Translations under genes and position numbers: made by a program
In this document: one piece after another, positions 58,201 through 64,000 of the stretch
Layout of the letters: each line of letters opens with the position of its first letter
How positions within the stretch are numbered: the stretch's first letter is position 1
Notes under the pieces: model-generated
Seen by the model: only the letters and a program-made list of their open reading frames with translations
Told to the model about the DNA's origin: nothing
Database searches by the model: none
From: Lineus longissimus
Taxonomy: Eukaryota > Nemertea > Pilidiophora > Heteronemertea > Lineidae
DNA: 64,000 bases
NCBI RefSeq assembly: GCF_910592395.1
Contig: NC_088317.1
Span: forward strand, 18,524,039-18,588,038
Direction of reading: 5' to 3'

Positions 58201-61200
58201 AGGGTTTTTGTTATCTGGCGAATTGGCATATCATTTATATCACTGAAAGAATGACAGGGACAAGCTGCAGGGTTATGGGTAGTTCTTTCAGGGGAGCTGC
58301 ATAAGGTCGCTGCTGGGAGACTAGACATTCAATAGTGCACACGTTCCTTGAAATAATAATGACGAATTTACAGTTTTCTTTGCCATACTGCTTTTTCTCC
58401 TCTCTGTACTTGCGCAAGTTCTTCTTCTTGAGTGTAATTCTCCTGACGGACCATTGTAGTCTATGAACACCTTGATCAAACACTGGATCTACTGTCTTAT
58501 GGTTACTTTATTAGGGTTTGCCGCGTGAATGCAAGGTCATAGACATAATCTGATAATTTTTCAATACCTGTAATAAGATCCGCCCAATCACGTAATAGAC
58601 AAAAACATCGCCCGCTGAGCACCTTATATAATTGGCACGTTCACATTCTTACTCTGTCTTGCTAACCAATCAAAATTCACACGGAGCTAGACAGTATCGG
58701 CTGGAAACCTGACCATTAATAAAAGCATTGGCATTCACCTCACACGTTACCATGGAAACGACTCACAAAATGATTGCATTCTGGTGATGACCTTAACATT
58801 TCACCGGCTAGACAGCGGAACCTCGCCAGTCTTGCGGCGGCCAATCAGATTGAGTCGTTCCGGGGCGTGGATCAAACGTCTTAAGAAGCTGCTGGTTGCT
58901 TTCGGCACATTTGTTCGCCAGGTTTAGATTTCACCTGAATTTGTCAAAATCATGTGTAGATTTGTACAGTTTTCTATATTTAATGTACAACTGATACTGT
59001 CAAGTGTCAGAAGAGTTATTGAAGACAACATCATTTATCTTATACTCAAAGAGCTTGGAGTTCTTTTCATTTATCAGCTAGAACTTTTGACATATCTGAT
59101 GGGTAAATGGTATTATGTCTGCTAATATTTAGTTTCGTACCACTCGAATCCTTTCTTAATTTAATCATACCTCAACAACTTGACCATGACAATTCCAAAT
59201 TCGACGAATTTTACTTTTCATGCGATGATTGCCTGGGTAAATCAATGACAAACTTCAACATTTTGGACAGTTTCTTGACTTCAAATGAAACTGGTATGGC
59301 CTGGACATGTTATGAACAATGTTATCAACCTGACTGTGATATATCCTGACCGTGACATATCCCATTTATCGCACCTTTTCTCTTCTCTGTGATCATCTGT
59401 TCAAGTCAATGATGAAATGCCACACGGTAAAGCAGCATTAATCACGCTTATTTGTTGCCGAGTTTGGCAGTGATTATTTGGGTTTGCCGCCATTTATAAC
59501 GATTTATTATCAAATATGAACCAATACTGTGACTTAAGGTTATGTGGAACGATTTTAGTGGGGATAGATGGGAATTTTTATCACAATGATTTTTCATTAT
59601 TACTCCTCGCTCAGGATTTTTCATTTATTTCTGTCTGTTTTGTTGGTAAAGAATGTGACGATGATAAAATGATGTTGTTGGTCGATAAAGGTCAGAAAAA
59701 GAAGCAGGTTAACCCTTCACCATTGGTTTTTAGGGCCAGGGAGCCAATCAGCGATGCTGACCCACTTTTCAAAGTCAGTTCCAGAAAGAGCGAGGTAAAA
59801 TGGTCAATCCAACTAGAATTCAAGTTGACATGTTTAAGCTGTGCCTGATGCATGTTTTTCTTTGACTAATTTTTTTGCTGAAACATTATTTCTAGTTATC
59901 TAAATTGTGTATTGTTCTTTCACCAGTACGTTTATCTGTAAACTGACTGCTTGAAATGACACTATTAATATCAACGACACACACAAGTTCTTCACCTATT
60001 GCATTATTATCCACGACGCCCTAATGGAGTCGCTGGATGCAGCTCTTGCCTCCAAGATAAAGCACATCAGAAAGTGGCCGACCTCGTTAGCTAAGCAAAT
60101 TATTAGGTCATTAATTAACGGTCATATTGACAGGCTCAGTGATAACCTGCTTATAGCGGTGATGCTGACCCAGGTCCGTGATAGAGCAGGTCCGACCAAT
60201 ATCCAAAATGTCTCGGCAGGATATTTATGGCTATTGTTCCCGTGTTGATTTATCTGAGGTGTTTTCTTGTCAAACAAAGACTTTGTTCATTGGTGGGTTT
60301 GGTGATGACTTTTGTCAAGTTGACTAATGGTGTTTTTAGCTTTACCAGTTTGGTACAACAAATTGTAGTTTAGCTACGAAACTGAAAGACATTGAAACTA
60401 GGAACACTTGCAATGCCCATGTTTAGATCCTTTTTGTAAGATGTAAGGTAAAGGTGGTACAATTATAACCACTGTGTGCATTGATGTATATTGTTAGCTG
60501 TTTTTACACTGTAGAGGCTGTGATTGTACCAGAGCTATAATTGTACCACCGTACCTTGTACAAAACAAGGAATTTGTTCAGGCCGGCTTTGGTCATAAAG
60601 TGGTCAATTATTATTCCATACGTCAAATGAGGTGAAATATTACTAATCATTCCAAAGTCATAACCAAAGATTTTCAGCGATAAGAAGATTCCATCATTAT
60701 TATGGTTATTATTTCATTAATCTACCAAGACCAAATGTATCCATAGAAACCAAAAATACCTTTAAAGACAGTGTAAAGCCTTGTAAAAGGTATCTGTTTA
60801 AATTTCTTTTTAACTAAATTGTATCTTCACATTAATTTAACAACTACATGTACATTCCATCATTATTATTTGTTTGATTATTTTCTTATTAATCCACCTA
60901 GACCAAATGTATCCAAAGCAACCAGTAAACAACTCTGATACAAAAATATGAGGTGAATGCCAATACTCCAACAAGCAATATGTGAGAAGTGGAGAAAATT
61001 TGACAGATTCAAATTAAAATTTCTCAATCATTACAAAAGTGTCAAAATTCTCAAGATTCAAGATTCATGCTAATTGACTGCAGCAACGTCTGTAATGCTT
61101 AATGCTGTTAAATCTAACCACAGAGGTATATTCATCTCTTAATGAATCGCAAATTAATTTCTACCAATTAACTAACTAGTTTTCATCCGATTTCCAAAGT

Positions 61201-61514
61201 TTCTTAATCAATTAAGAGAGATTTCGATAAGATGAAAATCGCAGAATCACATGACTCACATAATGACAAAGATACACGATAAAGCACAGGAAAGTTTGGA
61301 ACAGTTTTCTACAAAATCGTCTTCATGCAAGCCACTGGTGTTCTAAGCATGAATGCACGAGTTGTACATTCGCAAGTGACGTACAGACGGAGGGAAATAA
61401 AAATCGTCAAAAAGCGCAAGAGGAGCCATCGTTGTCATGTGACTGTGCAATCAACATCTACAAGCAGAATATCTACTTGGCAACATGCAAAGCATGATGG
61501 GAGAGTTCAAATAC
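55258..61514. other. 6.3-kb intron of the MBNL-like gene
   Basis: No exon is recognised. Open frames are short and unsupported. 58740-58760 has a TTACCATGGAAAC word of the CCATGGCAAC family. Confidence 0.55.
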
Positions 61515-61580
61515 CAGTATCAGCTCTTCGGCCGAGTCCAGAGGTCGTTTCTTGCCCTTCAAGACCTCAACCACTTGCGG
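61515..61580 (-). CDS. MBNL: Muscleblind-like (MBNL) gene, small exon: KKRPLDSAEEL
   Basis: A 66-base exon of 22 codons, phase 0 to phase 0. The acceptor is gcatactaattag|CCG (with a TACTAAT branch-point-like word directly upstream) and the donor CTG|GTATTT. It reads PQVVEVLKGKKRPLDSAEEL and IL. Vertebrate MBNL1 has SVKSLKRPLEATFDLG in the equivalent place, just before the exon with PPLPKRPALE. In vertebrates a neighbouring K-R-P exon region contributes to nuclear localisation. Being a multiple of three, this exon could be skipped without a frameshift. Confidence 0.75.
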
Positions 61581-62680
61581 CTAATTAGTATGCAGAGCAC
61601 ATGATCGCAATTGGCCAATGATATGGCAGCATGGCAGGGTTGGCGGCACATGACAACAGCAAGCAGCAAGGCATTGTGGGTAGAAAAAAATAAAAAAGCA
61701 CCATTTTAATAATATCAACCAACATGCATTTTTAAAATGTGTAGTGTACGCATAGCAAGTCTTCTGTCCTGTGCCTTTCTACCCTTAACAGCTAAAGTAA
61801 TACATACTACAAATGATTACATAAATGTGAAGACGCGTAGTTATGCGAAAGAAAAACCCCACTTTCCAAGTTAGACAGTAAAGTATGAGCACTAAATTAT
61901 ACAGCTAAAACCTAACGTCTAAAAATACATGGAAAGCCGGTGCAGAACCTAGTCACCTAGTGGCCAATACCGGTTTATAAAAGGACCAATGAGAGCTTTA
62001 GATTTGAGGTCAAAGGTGAAGCAAACAAAGGATTGTTGATAGCCCGATTGTAAAAACTTGACAAACTGAATTTTTAAAATTAAGATTTCAGCATAATTTT
62101 TGATGAGGGGTCAAGATGGAAGCCTTAGATTTGAGGTTTAGACAATCATAGGCAGTGAACTAAGGGTCAAATGAATTAATAACCAATCACGTCATAGATC
62201 ACAAAGGTCAAAGATACATATGACCAATCAGGGCTGCGCTTTGAGGTCAGAGGTCAGCTGTTACGGAGAGAAAGGCCAAGAACTGAAAACGAGCTGACAG
62301 CAGGTCTCTAATAAACAGAATGATGTAATAACAGGTTCAAAAAGATGACATAAATTAGTATAAAATACAGCATATGATGGGGACGCCCTCTACAGGTAGA
62401 ACTGGTCACTATATTTGACGAGAATGAAACATGCTGCAAGGTAATGAGTATAATAAGACATACATAACATGATACAGTAAAGTGTGGTTTGAAGAGTTCA
62501 GTGACGGCGCCCGTGAACCTGGATAATGGCAAACACTCAGACCACCAGCGTGAGAAAAACAGAGCTCAGAGCTGTGGCTAAGTTGGACTAACACTGCATT
62601 CGACCTAACTCAACGTTTATGCTGGAAAAATGGAGTCATGGTGTAGAAAAAATCAAGTGTTGTCATCTCTATAAGCAAAA
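61581..62680. other. Upstream intron of the MBNL-like gene
   Basis: No exon is recognised. The exons for the first finger pairs must lie beyond 64000. Confidence 0.5.
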
Positions 62681-62689
62681 ATAGTGTCA

Positions 62690-63400
62690 GCTTGAACTGA
62701 ATTAGGCTTAAGTTGAACTGAATTAGGCTTAAGTTAAGTTAAAGTAATAGTCCCAGACTTAAGTAAACCTACGCTTAAGTCACAAACTTAACAAAGCTTG
62801 GTGTCTTAAGCTTAAGAATTAGTAATGTCTTCCTAGATTTGGCAAGTCCCAATCCAGAGTTAAATTGTCCTTTACACCCTCATTTCACTGTTTAGACTCT
62901 TCCACTTAACTCATTAGTAGAGTCCACTTCAGAAAATGGGGGTTTAAAGTTTGAGCAACCCGATACTGTACCATGTTTCCTTAAGCTGGACAACTACCGC
63001 AATACACTTGACTTAAGCCTTGACTACACCAATCTTGGGTGAAGCATGGGGTGAAGCAAGGGCTGGGGAATGACCAGGCCTTGGCAAAGCAAGGGCAGCA
63101 AAGCTTAGGTTAAGCTTGTAGTTAAGTAAGCATTGTTGAAGCTTAAACTGCACTCAACCTTGGACAAAACTTGGACTGGAATTTTGGTCACCACGCTTCA
63201 GCAGGCTTAAGCATCTGTTTAGCTAAGGCTAAGTCCCATTTAATTCTAGCTTAACTTAAATCTCCCTTAAGCTAGAAATGAAAAGGCTTAAATCCCATTC
63301 AAGCAGATATTAACTTAAGCTGGTTAACCTAAATGAAACTTAGTTTAAGCTTGAACAGAAATGAACTTAAAGCCTGCTTTTACTTGGGGCACATCAGACA
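62690..63400. repeat. TTAAGCTTAA-rich degenerate repeat
   Basis: About 30 occurrences of CTTAAG, TTAAGC or GCTTAA words in 700 bp, with no fixed period. It lies inside the presumed MBNL-like intron. Confidence 0.65.
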
Positions 63401-64000
63401 GGGGTTAAGCTAGACTTGGCTTTGACTCCAAGCGAAGGGTCAAAGAGCAACTGAAACTGAGGAGACATCTGGCAGCCAAAGCAACTAGAACATGCTTCGG
63501 GCATGTGTCAAATGACCTCAGAATATGTAAATGAGATCATTACGTATTCATGTGACCTCACAATATGCTAATGAGGGTGAAACAACATTCTCCATGGCAA
63601 CAATGACAAAATTAAAATTTCACAACCATAACACTATCTTCAGCAATATTTTTTATAGCATTAAAAAGAAAATTTGCTCTGCAAAGATGTCATTCCGTAG
63701 ACTTGTTAAAGATGAGTTTGAGACACTCAACAGAGAAAGCAATTATCATGCAGTTGCTCTACTTGGGAGTCAGTGAGGCATATGAGTCAGGACGAGTCAT
63801 CAAACAACTGGTTCTGCTGGGTCAGTAAGTAAGTTTCAGGTGCAAGGGTCAACTGTGTTATCAGTCATTGAATCCCGAGTCATGATGAGTCTTCAAACTT
63901 CAGGTATTGCTAGGGTCTGTAAGTTAGGCAAGACTTTTTTTACCTTGGTTAGAGTTCTCGCCGCTAGGGGATTAATTGAAAATGTTTATTCCACCCTCCT
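63401..64000. other. Intronic; nothing recognised
   Basis: Contains one CCATGGCAAC word at about 63592 and a duplicated TGACCTCA[GC]AATATG...AATGAG motif (63513-63575). Confidence 0.4.

Overview
This is a metazoan nuclear genome window. The evidence is split genes with GT/AG introns, tRNA-derived SINE heads, satellites, nested transposons and two recognisable animal gene families. Dense AGGCCTA-type motifs and the repeat style suggest a marine invertebrate, but the species cannot be named from the sequence alone. No bacterial or operon-like features are present.

Left edge, 1-1762: the first four coding exons (minus strand) of a divergent retinoblastoma-family gene of p107/p130 type. The gene runs off the left edge. 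From 1763 to 3811 lies promoter or spacer DNA and a 68-bp minisatellite that abuts a decayed retrotransposon endonuclease fragment.

Centre-left, 3812-22437: an 18.6-kb unit bounded by near-perfect 149-bp terminal inverted repeats, with the direct repeat AGGATGTAG at equal distance outside each end. It looks like one giant DNA transposon. Inside are two copies of a leader plus 176-bp satellite block, a 170-bp foldback insertion, a tRNA-Lys-like SINE head, a pogo-like terminus, a lone start exon with a strong splice donor, a tandem array of exon-like cassettes, and a 286-bp satellite with a three-unit higher-order repeat. That satellite is split by a Ty1/copia retrotransposon with 178-bp LTRs that look identical and an initiator-tRNA-Met primer site. 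The copia reading frame is broken. No transposase for the large element was recognised.

Middle, 22438-45325: almost no coding sequence. It holds several minisatellites (56 bp, 68 bp, 27 bp and others), a SINE, and clusters of CCATGGCAAC-like (X-box-like) motifs. Part of it may be the 3' untranslated region of the next gene.

Right, 45326-64000: the 3' half of a muscleblind-like (MBNL) RNA-binding protein gene on the minus strand, with four exons recognised across more than 16 kb. It ends in a pair of CCCH zinc fingers encoded by two consecutive exons with matching splice phase. At least one exon between 45923 and 55085 is still missing from the model, and the 5' exons lie beyond 64000.

The two host genes show no functional link; the transposon-rich block lies between them.
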